A stretch of 64,000 nucleotides of DNA from Massilia sp. YIM B02763. GTDB lineage: Bacteria; Pseudomonadota; Gammaproteobacteria; Burkholderiales; Burkholderiaceae_D. A program made the position numbers and the translations under genes. Position 1 is the first letter of the stretch; every line of letters begins with the position of its first letter. Below are positions 27,012 to 34,715 of this stretch, one piece after another. Under the pieces are notes generated by a model. It did not search any database and was not told the DNA's origin. It saw nothing but the letters and a program-made list of their open reading frames with translations. The stretch spans positions 310,001 to 374,000 of the forward strand of contig NZ_JASNRD010000001.1 of assembly GCF_030412015.1 (NCBI RefSeq), written 5' to 3'.

Positions 27012-27806
27012 TCAGATTCCTTGCCCAAGCCTGAGCAGCGCAGGGTCCGGCGGCAGTTCGATTCCGAACTCTGATCGCACCCAGTGCAGGAAGCCGGCCC
27101 GTGCCGGATCGTGGATATCGACGTCCCAGAATCGGCTTCGCATCAACGCATGCAGTCCGTCGATCACCTCATGTGGCGATGCGGCGCGGATCTGCGCCAG
27201 CCAGGCCTCGTAGGTCTTCTTGCTCACCATCGACACTTCCGGATCCCATGCCCAGCATTCGCGGATCCTGGCGCGCAGCGAAAGCGGCTCCGCATATCGC
27301 TCGCGTGCGACGACGGGATCGTGGGAAGCCGTCAGCAATTCCCGCGCTCTCATCAAAGAAATGCCTTCCAGGTTGCAGCCAACCCAGTTGGCCTTGCCGC
27401 CAGACTGCACGCCGTCCGCCAGTACGGGCGCACTCCACATGGTGCCAGGATGGGTCGTCGACACGATCAGCTGTGTCCCGGTGCCGAGCAGAACATCGAG
27501 CATCTGGGGGTTGGCCTGGAATTTGTTGGAATGAGCCGTCAACAGATCGAAACGGATGCACTGCAGCCACTTCTCCTGGTCGCCCTGCTCCAGCGGACCA
27601 GCCATCGCCTCGAGCTCCGCTGGATCGTCCAGTGTCAGGAAACGATCGGCGGTGCCGTACAACTGCAGACGCGTCGCTTTCATATAGAGCAAATAATGCC
27701 ACGCGCTCATGAACCGATTGCGCAGGACATTGAACGGGGCAGGACAGCGCAATGACAAAGGGTCATCGGTGCGATCGACGACGACAACGCCAGGCTCGAC
27801 GTGCAT
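27012..27806 (-). CDS. NADAR-family protein (predicted ADP-ribose/N-glycosyl hydrolase)
   Basis: A 264-residue protein. The NADAR-like core is visible as WLQCIRFDLLTAHSNKFQANP (80-100), then LLGTG (106-110), an acceptor loop around TMWS (122-125) and WVGCNLEGISLMRARELL (141-158). NADAR/YbiA proteins hydrolyse N-glycosidic bonds of ribosylated compounds, and some remove ADP-ribose from guanine in DNA. This copy is longer than YbiA, with an extra C-terminal helical part (about 170-264) and a short N-terminal strand region, so its substrate may differ. It is the last gene of the six-gene WYL operon, 20 bp after the NucS-like gene. Confidence 0.72.
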   Translation of the reverse strand: MHVEPGVVVVDRTDDPLSLRCPAPFNVLRNRFMSAWHYLLYMKATRLQLYGTADRFLTLDDPAELEAMAGPLEQGDQEKWLQCIRFDLLTAHSNKFQANPQMLDVLLGTGTQLIVSTTHPGTMWSAPVLADGVQSGGKANWVGCNLEGISLMRARELLTASHDPVVARERYAEPLSLRARIRECWAWDPEVSMVSKKTYEAWLAQIRAASPHEVIDGLHALMRSRFWDVDIHDPARAGFLHWVRSEFGIELPPDPALLRLGQGI

Positions 27807-27826
27807 GTGAGGTTCCCAAATAATGA

Positions 27827-28726
27827 TCAGCCAGTTATAGGACGAACAGCGAAACCAAGTTCCGCCGCCCGCTCGATAAAAGCATCGATGTTACCAATTC
27901 CCCGCTGACTGCAAACGGCGGCCGGTCCATCCCGCAGTTCCATCAAGTCGCCGGGGTTCAAAAAATGACGGCGCCGTTCGTCCCTTGCATAGATATCATT
28001 TGCCTGATCGAGCGTCGAGACCACGCCAAGGGCCCCCTGTACCGATTTTGGGAAGGCTTTTTCCAGTTGCGCGAAGGTGATTTCGGGATGCGAGGCCACA
28101 TAGCGCTTCACGACCACCAAAACCAGACGCCCTTTTCCCAAGGTTTTTCCGTCGCACAGGTACTTGGTCAGGTCTTTCGCGCCAGGCAGCTTGAAGTAGG
28201 AATCTGTCGTAACCAGAACGGACCCCTCCCATCCCCGGAATCGTTGCAGGGTCAGCGCCGCGACGGGAATGCGGTCGACGACAGTCTGATATCCATCTCT
28301 GAAGAGTTTGGCGAAATCGGGAGCGATGCTGGAACCGACCAGGACACCGATCCACTTAGGATTGGGACTGGAATCGGCACCGAAAGTGTCCTTGTATGTC
28401 GACACCAACTGGGCCTTTTCGGACAAGTATTCTTCCAGCTGATCGAGCGCCGCCCGGTCGACCTCGCCCAGTTTGAGCGCGACGATGGCGACATACTGGT
28501 CCGAGTAGCTCGCGAGTATGTCAATGCGTCCCTCTCCGTCCTTGTTCTTCCGTACCCGTTCGAGCGGGACTTCCGCAGCAATGACCTCGACATTACTGAA
28601 CACATCGTCATCGAGCGCCAGCACTTGCTCATTGTCGATGAGATAGGCTTCCATCGATAGTTCTCGCTTGACCGGAAACGTTTCGAGCTGCACGCCGTTC
28701 ACGGTGATGTGACGGTAAATTCGCAT
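27827..28726 (-). CDS. NucS/DUF91-like nuclease-fold protein with degenerate active site
   Basis: A 299-residue protein. Residues 67-101 read GRIDILASYSDQYVAIVALKLG...QLEEYL, the layout of NucS/DUF91 PD-(D/E)xK nucleases (Asp, strand, ExK, QLxxY). The expected Glu of ExK is Ala83 here (ALK with K85), so catalysis is doubtful and nucleic-acid binding may remain. The C-terminal part (about 255-299) carries LNPGDLMELRDGPAAVCSQ and GIGNIDAFIERAAELGF. The start at 28726 has AGGGA upstream; the longer frame overlaps the WYL gene and is rejected. It sits between the WYL and NADAR genes. Confidence 0.55.
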   Translation of the reverse strand: MRIYRHITVNGVQLETFPVKRELSMEAYLIDNEQVLALDDDVFSNVEVIAAEVPLERVRKNKDGEGRIDILASYSDQYVAIVALKLGEVDRAALDQLEEYLSEKAQLVSTYKDTFGADSSPNPKWIGVLVGSSIAPDFAKLFRDGYQTVVDRIPVAALTLQRFRGWEGSVLVTTDSYFKLPGAKDLTKYLCDGKTLGKGRLVLVVVKRYVASHPEITFAQLEKAFPKSVQGALGVVSTLDQANDIYARDERRRHFLNPGDLMELRDGPAAVCSQRGIGNIDAFIERAAELGFAVRPITG

Positions 28727-28800
28727 GGCTTCCCTGTTTGTTGGCATTGACGATGATGGCGTCGACGAACTGGCAGGCCCGCCGCCGGGACCCTCGCTGA

Positions 28801-29808
28801 TCAGGCGTAGGCCGCAGCCATGCGCCGTGCGATGCCGCCCACCTCCTCGCGCAAGCCGGCCGGTTCCTGGATCACCACGCCGTCGCCGAAGCCGAGCAGC
28901 CACCATACGAGCGCCTTGGTATGCGGTACCGTCGCCGCCAGATGCAGCCGGCCGTCGATATCGCTGGTAAGTACTTGGTCGGCGCAAAGCGGCGTTTCGA
29001 ACAAGTGCTCGCCGGCCGCGCGCGTAAAGCTGGCGCGCAGGTTGATCGGAGCGCCGGCGATCACCCCGAACTGGCCGGATGCGATATACGCGTCGATGTC
29101 GAAACCGGGCTTCCTGCGCGCCGGCTCGTACAGCACCTCCGCCTCCTGCACGCGGTGTAGCGCGATCGTGCGCACGTCATCGTAATGGCCGAACATGCAG
29201 GCCAGGTAGACCAGGCCACCGCGCTGGACGACTGCGAGCGGGTGGACGCTGGCATAGACGGTCGGCGCCTCGGCGTCGCGTTTGCGGTAATGGAGCTTCA
29301 GCTGGCGATCCTGCATCAGCGCCAAGTAGACCTGCCGCTGGCATTCCTCGTCCATCCGCGGCGGCAGCAGCGGCTGCTGGGGTGGCACGCTGCGCACCTT
29401 GTCGAGCCAGGCCCGCGACGGGGCGGAGTCTTCGACGGCCGACAGGGTACGCGCCGCAGAGCGGAAATGCGGCTGCAAGGCATCGACCGTGATCGGCGGC
29501 AGGTGATGTCGCAGGTGCTGCTCGACCAGGGTCAGCGTCAGCGCCTCGGGCACGGTCAGGCCTGGCAGATCGAAACTCGAAGCGTCGCGCAGCCAGCTCC
29601 AGCCAAACGGCTTGTCGCGGCTGTCGACCACGATCGGGAACACTTCCGACAGCTCTTTCAAGTCACGCTCGACGGTGCGCTTGGTCACACTGAAATCAGC
29701 GGCGGCGAGGCGCTCGCACAAGTCTTTTGCCGACACCTTGGCGGGTGCGCGCGGCACCATGCGCAGCATGTGCCATTGCCGCAGCAGCGATTGCTGGTTG
29801 GTCGCCAT
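28801..29808 (-). CDS. WYL-domain transcriptional regulator
   Basis: A 335-residue regulator. An N-terminal winged helix-turn-helix (about 5-65, recognition region VTKRTVERDLKELSE) is followed by a linker, a WYL domain (about 150-230, LHYRKRD ... VHPLAVVQRGGLVYLACMFG ... RTIALHRVQEAEVL) and a C-terminal WCX-type domain (about 235-330). WYL regulators sense nucleic acids or nucleotides and control DNA-damage or phage-defence genes (for example PafBC and the BREX regulator). Strong GGAGG before ATG 29808, which overlaps the previous stop by 1 nt. It is the best candidate to bind the shared inverted repeats in this island. Confidence 0.85.
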   Translation of the reverse strand: MATNQQSLLRQWHMLRMVPRAPAKVSAKDLCERLAAADFSVTKRTVERDLKELSEVFPIVVDSRDKPFGWSWLRDASSFDLPGLTVPEALTLTLVEQHLRHHLPPITVDALQPHFRSAARTLSAVEDSAPSRAWLDKVRSVPPQQPLLPPRMDEECQRQVYLALMQDRQLKLHYRKRDAEAPTVYASVHPLAVVQRGGLVYLACMFGHYDDVRTIALHRVQEAEVLYEPARRKPGFDIDAYIASGQFGVIAGAPINLRASFTRAAGEHLFETPLCADQVLTSDIDGRLHLAATVPHTKALVWWLLGFGDGVVIQEPAGLREEVGGIARRMAAAYA

Positions 29809-30221
29809 CAGAAGCCCTCCGCCCAGCGCTCCCAGAAGCCCGGTTCGTCGTGCGCCGCATTTTCCATCGCGTGATCGAGGGGCATGACGAGGAAACGCAC
29901 GCCTTCATGGCGTATCGATCCATCCGGATGCTCGAGGTAATCGCACAGCGCGCGGTAGGCCGGCAGGCTGTCGTCGTAAGGAACGTCGATATAGACCTGC
30001 CCCAGGTAGGGTGCCATGAAGTTCGGATTGGCGAACGGGCCGCATTCCACCCAGGGCACGCCATTCCCATCGAACCAGGCCAGCACGAGCGCGCGCGTCG
30101 GATCCTGCTCGAATTCATAGTCGCGCCACTGTTTGAATGGCTTTGGATGAAATTCCAGGTAGAGGACGGCGCGCCTCTTCTGGCGGGCGATCGCGTCGAT
30201 GTGTTCGATGTGGCGGGGCAT
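29808..30221 (-). CDS. Unknown protein coupled to the WYL regulator
   Basis: A 137-residue soluble protein of no family I recognise. It is rich in aromatic and acidic residues (LYLEFHPKPFKQWRDYEFEQDP, WFDGNGVPWVECGPFANPNF, VYIDVPYDDSLPAYRALCDYL) and ends in FWERWAEGF. The start at 30221 is an ATG with a weak GAGAAG site; a TTG at 30266 would add 15 residues. Its stop overlaps the WYL start, implying coupled synthesis in fixed ratio with the regulator. A ligand-binding or protein-protein adaptor role is possible but unsupported. Confidence 0.6.
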   Translation of the reverse strand: MPRHIEHIDAIARQKRRAVLYLEFHPKPFKQWRDYEFEQDPTRALVLAWFDGNGVPWVECGPFANPNFMAPYLGQVYIDVPYDDSLPAYRALCDYLEHPDGSIRHEGVRFLVMPLDHAMENAAHDEPGFWERWAEGF

Positions 30222-30309
30222 GTCTTCTCGGGCAGCACCTTGGGCCAGGGCCACCTGCGCGTTCAAAATGTCATGTTACCAAAGTCATTTCCATAAAGAA
30301 ACTCCTGTA

Positions 30310-30960
30310 TCACGATTTCGTGTATCCGTATGCAACGGTGTGGCGTGCGCCAGGATCCTGTTCGCGCACCAATTGCGCGATCGCGGCCGCGATTTTGCCC
30401 CCACCCTGCGCGGACGGCTCTATCGGCGAAACGGCGGCATAGTCGCCCGCGTCGTCGCAGATCAGGCGCAGGTCCAGCACCGGCAGGCGGTGCGCCACCG
30501 CTTCGCGCAGGATCACATCATTGAACGGCGCCAGCGCCAGCTTCAGGCCCGGGTCGAGGCTGGGCACGGCATCGTAGATGGTCGCCAGCGCCACCGGAGT
30601 TCGCCTGGACAGCAACACATTCAGCATGCGTCGGTAGTCGTGCCGGAATCGTGCCTGCCAACCGGCGAACAGCGTCGTCGCTTCGATCACCGAGCCTACT
30701 TTGGTCTGCATCGCGCCGACCAGGCCCAGGACATCGTTGCCGCCGCAGCTGACCACCAGCCAGTCGGGCGCTTCCGGCAGCGCCTCGAGGCGCGCGACCT
30801 GTGCCGTCATGTCCGCCAGCACATCGCCGTCGCGCGCCAGCAGCGACACCCGGTCGTGCGGCGCCAGCAGCGATTGCAACTGGGCTTGCAGATACGTCCC
30901 GGTGGGGACGTAGGGGGCGTTGTCGAAGATCGAGTCCCCCATCAAGACTATATGCGCCAT
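30310..30960 (-). CDS. SGNH/GDSL-family protein
   Basis: A 216-residue SGNH-fold protein. Block I is LMGDSIFDN (6-14) with the nucleophile Ser10, and block III is SCGGNDVLG (about 71-79). Where block V should give DxxH, the sequence is AVSPIEPSAQGGGKIA, so the usual catalytic His and Asp are not in place. It may use other residues or act as a binder. Strong AGGAGG before the ATG. It is the second gene of the minus operon, 42 bp after the SLOG gene. Confidence 0.72.
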   Translation of the reverse strand: MAHIVLMGDSIFDNAPYVPTGTYLQAQLQSLLAPHDRVSLLARDGDVLADMTAQVARLEALPEAPDWLVVSCGGNDVLGLVGAMQTKVGSVIEATTLFAGWQARFRHDYRRMLNVLLSRRTPVALATIYDAVPSLDPGLKLALAPFNDVILREAVAHRLPVLDLRLICDDAGDYAAVSPIEPSAQGGGKIAAAIAQLVREQDPGARHTVAYGYTKS

Positions 30961-31002
30961 CTGCGCCTCCTTTTCGCTAACAAAAATACACTACCGCGCC
31001 CA

Positions 31003-31491
31003 TCATTGGATGGCTGGCCGGGGACGCACGGCTTGCGACAGCGTTTGACGGACCAGATCGCCGATGCCGGGCGCGGACGATTCGCGCTTGCCGGCCACGT
31101 TCAGGGTCCTCACGCCGTGGCGGTTCAGGAAGCGCGCCACGTATTTCGGGTGCACGCCCGGCCGCACGTGCAGCCAAGGCTTGCCGACGCTTTCCGCGAA
31201 TGCGCTCGTGCGTTTGGAACCGCCGTCGAGCCGGTCCGTCAGCGTGAAGATCAAGGTCGCGTCACTGTCCCTGACGTTCCATTCGGTGCGCTGGAGATAG
31301 CCCGCGTCCGGCGTTTCCTGCAGACGGTAGCACTCCGCCAGCACCCCGTCCTCCGTCTTGCGTCTCCGCGGGCACCAGCCGCCGTGGCGGATGCCTTGCT
31401 CCATTGCCCAGTCGAGGGCAGCGCGGTCGGCACCGCTTTGGCCGCCGGAGATCAGCGTGAAGCCGTCGCCAGCCAGGAATACTTCATCCAT
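31003..31491 (-). CDS. SLOG-superfamily protein (YpsA-related, 'putative molybdenum carrier' type)
   Basis: A 162-residue Rossmann-like protein. Residues 13-22 read LISGGQSGAD, the nucleotide-binding loop of the SLOG superfamily; then AALDWAMEQGIRHGGWCP and KTEDG match the circularly permuted YpsA-like group often named molybdenum carrier. SLOG proteins bind nucleotide-derived ligands and occur in conflict systems such as Thoeris. The start at 31491 follows GGAGC; the longer frame reaches back through the divergent operator and is rejected. It is the first gene of the six-gene operon and has the best copy of the shared inverted repeat 41 nt upstream. Confidence 0.78.
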   Translation of the reverse strand: MDEVFLAGDGFTLISGGQSGADRAALDWAMEQGIRHGGWCPRRRKTEDGVLAECYRLQETPDAGYLQRTEWNVRDSDATLIFTLTDRLDGGSKRTSAFAESVGKPWLHVRPGVHPKYVARFLNRHGVRTLNVAGKRESSAPGIGDLVRQTLSQAVRPRPAIQ

Positions 31492-31521
31492 CCATGCTCC
31501 ATATCGATTCGAGGGAGCGCC

Positions 31522-31559
31522 AGTGTAAGCGCGCCTCGCGACAATCGATGTCGCGAGGC
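31522..31559 (-). promoter_or_regulatory. Operator 1 (best copy) and -10 box of the SLOG-WYL-NADAR operon
   Basis: GCCTCGCGACA (31533-31543), five bases, then TGTCGCGAGGC (31549-31559): perfect 11-nt arms. A -10 like TACACT reads on the minus strand at 31527-31522, five bases from the repeat, so the repeat covers the -35 region. Same core (GCGACA-N5-TGTCGC) as the sites at 31563, 37572 and 37700. Confidence 0.7.
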
Positions 31560-31562
31560 CGA

Positions 31563-31595
31563 TGCGACGCCGTTTGTCGTGTCGCCGGATACAGT
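31563..31595 (+). promoter_or_regulatory. Operator 2 and -10 box of the 66-aa protein/hydrolase operon
   Basis: TGCGACG-CCGTT-TGTCGTG (31563-31581) is a weaker copy of the shared repeat, centred 26 bp from operator 1 and facing the opposite transcription unit. A -10 like TACAGT (31590-31595) follows after 8 nt, and the start codon is 46 nt after the repeat. Confidence 0.55.
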
Positions 31596-31627
31596 CAACG
31601 GTATCACCGGACGAGGAGGACACCACA

Positions 31628-31828
31628 ATGAACAGGCAGACCCTGACCGACGCGCGCTACCACACCATCGGCTACATCGACACAGCGAAGGACGGCAAGC
31701 AGACCGCGCGGGACGTAGGGTACCGCGTGGTCGGTCATTACGACCCGCGCACGGATACCACCCGCGATGCGCGTCACCACATGGTCGGTCGCGGAAATCT
31801 GCTCGCTTCGCTGATTCCTTCCCGCTAA
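31628..31828 (+). CDS. 66-residue triple-repeat protein of unknown function
   Basis: A 66-residue protein built from three copies of a short unit: DARYHTIGYID (8-18), DVGYRVVGHYD (29-39) and DARHHMVGRGN (47-57), then LLASLIP. Each unit has D, an aromatic or His position, V/I-G and an acidic or Asn end, suggesting a small beta-repeat fold. The N-terminus MNRQTLTD nearly matches that of the sirtuin at 37762 (MNQQTLRD). It is first in the divergent plus-strand unit and carries operator 2. Function unknown. Confidence 0.65.
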   Translation: MNRQTLTDARYHTIGYIDTAKDGKQTARDVGYRVVGHYDPRTDTTRDARHHMVGRGNLLASLIPSR

Positions 31829-31841
31829 CGGAGATGTCACG

Positions 31842-32369
31842 ATGACGAATGGACTGGTTCACTTCATGCACGGCAAGGAGAGCGGCCCTGGCGGCAGCAA
31901 GATCACGGCACTGGCCGAGGTGGCAAGGGCACGTCGTTGGGATGTCGCCATCCTCGACTATTCTCATACGACCGATCCGGCCGCCCGTCTCGTCCAGCTG
32001 CTCGGGGCCTGCGCCGACGTACGCGGGCCCTTGCTGCTCGTGGGATCGAGCATGGGCGGCTGGGTTGCGGCCGAAGCGGCGGCCCGCCTTTCGGCGCATG
32101 GGGTGTTCCTGCTCGCCCCCGCCCTTTTCGTTCCCGGTTATGCGACCCAGGCCCCGCAAGTGCCGGCTGGGCGCACGGAGATCGTGCACGGCTGGGATGA
32201 CGAGGTCATTCCTTGCGAAAACGCGATCCGCTTCGCACGCCTGCGCCACTGCAGCTTGCACTTGGTGCAGGGGGATCACAGGCTAGACACCTGCATTCCG
32301 CTGTTGCGTGAGCTGTTCGACGCCTTTTTGGCGCGCTGCAGCGCGGACCGCGCTGGGCAGGCACCGTGA
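31842..32369 (+). CDS. Alpha/beta hydrolase, YqiA/RBBP9-like
   Basis: A 175-residue single-domain alpha/beta hydrolase. It has the oxyanion-side motif HGKESGPGG (10-18), a nucleophile elbow GSSMGG (about 68-73) and a C-terminal GDHRL (about 145-149) for the catalytic His, with an Asp in WDDEVIP (about 118-124). This matches small esterase-like proteins of the UPF0227/RBBP9 type. The substrate is unknown. It starts 13 bp after the repeat protein with GGAG in front and is part of the same unit. Confidence 0.78.
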   Translation: MTNGLVHFMHGKESGPGGSKITALAEVARARRWDVAILDYSHTTDPAARLVQLLGACADVRGPLLLVGSSMGGWVAAEAAARLSAHGVFLLAPALFVPGYATQAPQVPAGRTEIVHGWDDEVIPCENAIRFARLRHCSLHLVQGDHRLDTCIPLLRELFDAFLARCSADRAGQAP

Positions 32370-32418
32370 CGAAGCGGTTTCCGGCGCTCGGCAGGACGAT
32401 TTCATCGAAAGGACGAAT

Positions 32419-32679
32419 ATGCACACGCATCAGCACGCAGCCGGCGAGCGCTTTGGCACTGCCGACCCCCTCTGGCCAGAGGTGATCGCCTGGATCGACG
32501 GCTTGCGCCATCAGGGCGAAACGATCCTGCCGTACCCGATCTCGCGCCTGCAGCGGCAATTCAGGATCGGCTATTCGCGCAGCTGCGCCCTTGTGGATGC
32601 GCTGGCGCTGGACAGGCACTGGACCATCGAGTTCACCGAGGACGGCAAGCGCTGCGCCTGCCCCCGTGCGCAGGCATGA
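32419..32679 (+). CDS. Stand-alone FtsK-gamma-like winged-helix protein
   Basis: An 86-residue protein. Residues 38-62 (PYPISRLQRQFRIGYSRSCALVDAL) closely resemble the gamma domain of FtsK, a winged helix that reads oriented chromosome sequences (ISxxQRxFRIGYNRAARLxExL). Here the domain stands alone with no translocase. It could be a small DNA-binding protein or a decoy of FtsK sites. The stop overlaps the ATG of the next gene (ATGA). The start at 32419 has a GGA-rich site; an earlier frame adds unrelated sequence. Confidence 0.65.
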   Translation: MHTHQHAAGERFGTADPLWPEVIAWIDGLRHQGETILPYPISRLQRQFRIGYSRSCALVDALALDRHWTIEFTEDGKRCACPRAQA

Positions 32680-33122
32680 GCAACGTCTTTCCGGATTGCC
32701 TGCGATTTGCCGGCCTGCTGTACGCGATCGACAGCGCTCCCCTCGAGCCCTACCTGGCCTCGCTTTCCACGCAGCCGCCAAGGCGGATTACGCCGTTCTC
32801 GCAACGCGGCTATGTCGCGACCTGGACGATCTACGAGGGTACCCTGTATCTGAGCGATATCACATCCCGCGATCACGCCATGCTGTTTGCCCATGCCGGC
32901 GCACCCGTGGCGGCATCCTGGTTCAGCGGTTTCATTCGCGGTTGGCGTGGCGATGGGCGCCGCACGGGCCCAACTGCCCGCAAATTCTGGGATGACGAGA
33001 TCGTACTCGAGGTCGTGGCAGGGCGGGTCGCGCGGGAATGGCGGCTCGATCTCAGGGCCGTCCCGGATCAGACCAGCGAGGAGCGATACCAATCCCTACC
33101 GGCCTTTTTCTTCAGGCCATAA
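32676..33122 (+). CDS. Unknown protein of the 'RGYVATW' type coupled to the winged-helix gene
   Basis: A 148-residue soluble protein. RGYVATWTIYEGTLYLSDI (about 44-62) resembles a small-protein pattern (RGYVATWEIxDGxLyL) that I associate with immunity-like or contact-toxin loci, but I cannot name a family. The end is Arg/Phe rich. It is translationally coupled to the winged-helix protein, so the two may act as a pair. It closes the operator-2 transcription unit, 62 bp before the next, AT-rich start. Confidence 0.5.
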   Translation: MSNVFPDCLRFAGLLYAIDSAPLEPYLASLSTQPPRRITPFSQRGYVATWTIYEGTLYLSDITSRDHAMLFAHAGAPVAASWFSGFIRGWRGDGRRTGPTARKFWDDEIVLEVVAGRVAREWRLDLRAVPDQTSEERYQSLPAFFFRP

Positions 33123-33184
33123 ATACTTGCAATAAAGAAATTTATTAACCATACTATTAGTCATATTTAGTAACTTAGCTAGAC
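33123..33184 (+). promoter_or_regulatory. AT-rich promoter region before a separate three-gene unit
   Basis: A 62-bp stretch of unusually low GC. TTGCAA (about 33127) and TACTAT (about 33152) are 19 nt apart, and no copy of the shared inverted repeat is present. The base composition contrasts sharply with the flanks and suggests recent insertion of the following genes. Confidence 0.4.
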
Positions 33185-34054
33185 ATGAATCAGACCACCG
33201 TAGAAGAAGCAACCCGGTTCGGGGACGCTGTTGCTGCCTACCTGAGGCTGCACAGGCACGAATTGAAGAACTATGCGTGGCCGCTGTCCCCCATGGCCAG
33301 GAAGAAGGCCCGCGAATACGGGCTTCCAGTCGGCGACGAGGATGGCGGTGCGCGGGCGACGCAGGAGCTTCGCAAGGCTGTCGCGCAGCGGGTGCGGGAA
33401 GTGCACGGCTTGTCCGGCGTGCAGCGCGACGCCCGCATGGCGGAACTGTGCGGTTTCGTGATCCGGGTGTGGGGAGGGCTTGCCAGCAATAGCGACGACA
33501 CCATCGAAGCCTATTCCAGGGTGTTCCTCGACGCTTGCCCTCCCGACCTGTCGGACATCCGGTCGCCCCGCCAGCTGCGCAGCCACGCGGGATGCGGCTT
33601 TCCCTTCAAGGGGATTTCCAGCTGGTCCAAATGGCTGAATTTTGTCTGGAGCGACTGGGCGCTGATCTACGATGCCCGCATCGGATTCGCACTGAATGCG
33701 ATCCACTTTCGCGAAGGCGTCGACGCGCGCGCATTCCGCGTCCCCGATGGACGCGACGCACTGCTCAGCAAGATCGATACCCAATCACTGGCCGCACTGG
33801 GTTACCTGAAACGCCGCGGCGAGCAGGTCCCCGGACTGGCCATGGACAACAAGAAGCTCGTCCGGTGGATGGAGGCCGCTTTGGCACCCGCAGCGGAGAC
33901 CTACGAATACTATCTGCTCGTCATGCAGCGCACTCGCGACGTGCTGGACCAGGAGGAGCCTTGCTCGCTCGTCGAGGCCGAAATGCTGCTGTTTTATTTA
34001 TCCAACCGCCAGCTCGTCCGTGATCTGCTGGGCTCGCTTAGCAGTTCGATCTGA
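33185..34054 (+). CDS. Unknown 289-residue protein
   Basis: A soluble, mostly helical protein with no family I can assign. Conserved-looking stretches are FVIRVWGGLASNSDDTIEAY (about 95-114) and FPFKGISSWSKWLNF followed by WALIYDARIGFALNAI (about 139-173), a pattern seen in helical nucleic-acid enzymes, but this link is weak. It has no clear Shine-Dalgarno sequence. It is first of three plus-strand genes lying between the two operator regions. Confidence 0.55.
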   Translation: MNQTTVEEATRFGDAVAAYLRLHRHELKNYAWPLSPMARKKAREYGLPVGDEDGGARATQELRKAVAQRVREVHGLSGVQRDARMAELCGFVIRVWGGLASNSDDTIEAYSRVFLDACPPDLSDIRSPRQLRSHAGCGFPFKGISSWSKWLNFVWSDWALIYDARIGFALNAIHFREGVDARAFRVPDGRDALLSKIDTQSLAALGYLKRRGEQVPGLAMDNKKLVRWMEAALAPAAETYEYYLLVMQRTRDVLDQEEPCSLVEAEMLLFYLSNRQLVRDLLGSLSSSI

Positions 34055-34145
34055 ACGACGGGGGTCTGCCCTCTTCCTTGCAACCCATCGGATGCGGGCC
34101 GTGGCGTCACGCGTCCGAACGACAAACCATCGAGAACCAGGAACC

Positions 34146-34694
34146 ATGAACGCGCACGACGAAGCAAAAATCATTCACAGGGTCGAGAACAACGCCTTCT
34201 CGAAAGACGAGCTGGTTTCGTATTACGAGAACATCAAAGCGCGCGGAGCAACTCCACGGGCATTGAAGGCTATCGAAAGCCGCCTGTACAAGGAGTATCC
34301 TCAGGCCGCCCGTTCCCTGTTCGGCGCCAAGGAAGAATATGCGGTGGAAGTGCTGACCCGCCTGTCGATTGCGCTGAAAGCGGACTTCGATTTCACTGCG
34401 AACAAGGTGGAAAACCATATCAAGACCGGCGGACACGAGATTTCAGGCACGGCATTCCTGTGCCGCTACCTCTCTTACAAGAATGCTGACAACCAGGGGG
34501 CCCAGCTTACCCTTGAGCAGGCGACGTTCGACAGCGAACTGCTGATCACCGTCGACCGCTACCAGACCAATGCGAAGGAACACAATTACCGCAATGGTGT
34601 GCAGTTCGGCATGGGCCAGTTCGAGGCCGCTGCCAACTTGTACCGCCAATATCTCGAAGAACTCGGCATACCGCGGCGGCGCCAGGCAGCGTGA
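34146..34694 (+). CDS. Unknown 182-residue protein
   Basis: A soluble, charged, probably alpha-helical protein: residues 1-60 are helical and basic, then KEEYAVEVLTRLSIALKADFDF and a C-terminal FGMGQFEAAANLYRQYLEELGI. No known motif was recognised. The start at 34146 is preceded by a weak site; the longer frame from 34020 overlaps the previous gene. It lies between the 289-residue protein and the putative ADP-ribosyltransferase-like protein and may belong with them. Confidence 0.5.
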   Translation: MNAHDEAKIIHRVENNAFSKDELVSYYENIKARGATPRALKAIESRLYKEYPQAARSLFGAKEEYAVEVLTRLSIALKADFDFTANKVENHIKTGGHEISGTAFLCRYLSYKNADNQGAQLTLEQATFDSELLITVDRYQTNAKEHNYRNGVQFGMGQFEAAANLYRQYLEELGIPRRRQAA

Positions 34695-34715
34695 ACGTTC
34701 ATGCCAGGACACCCA

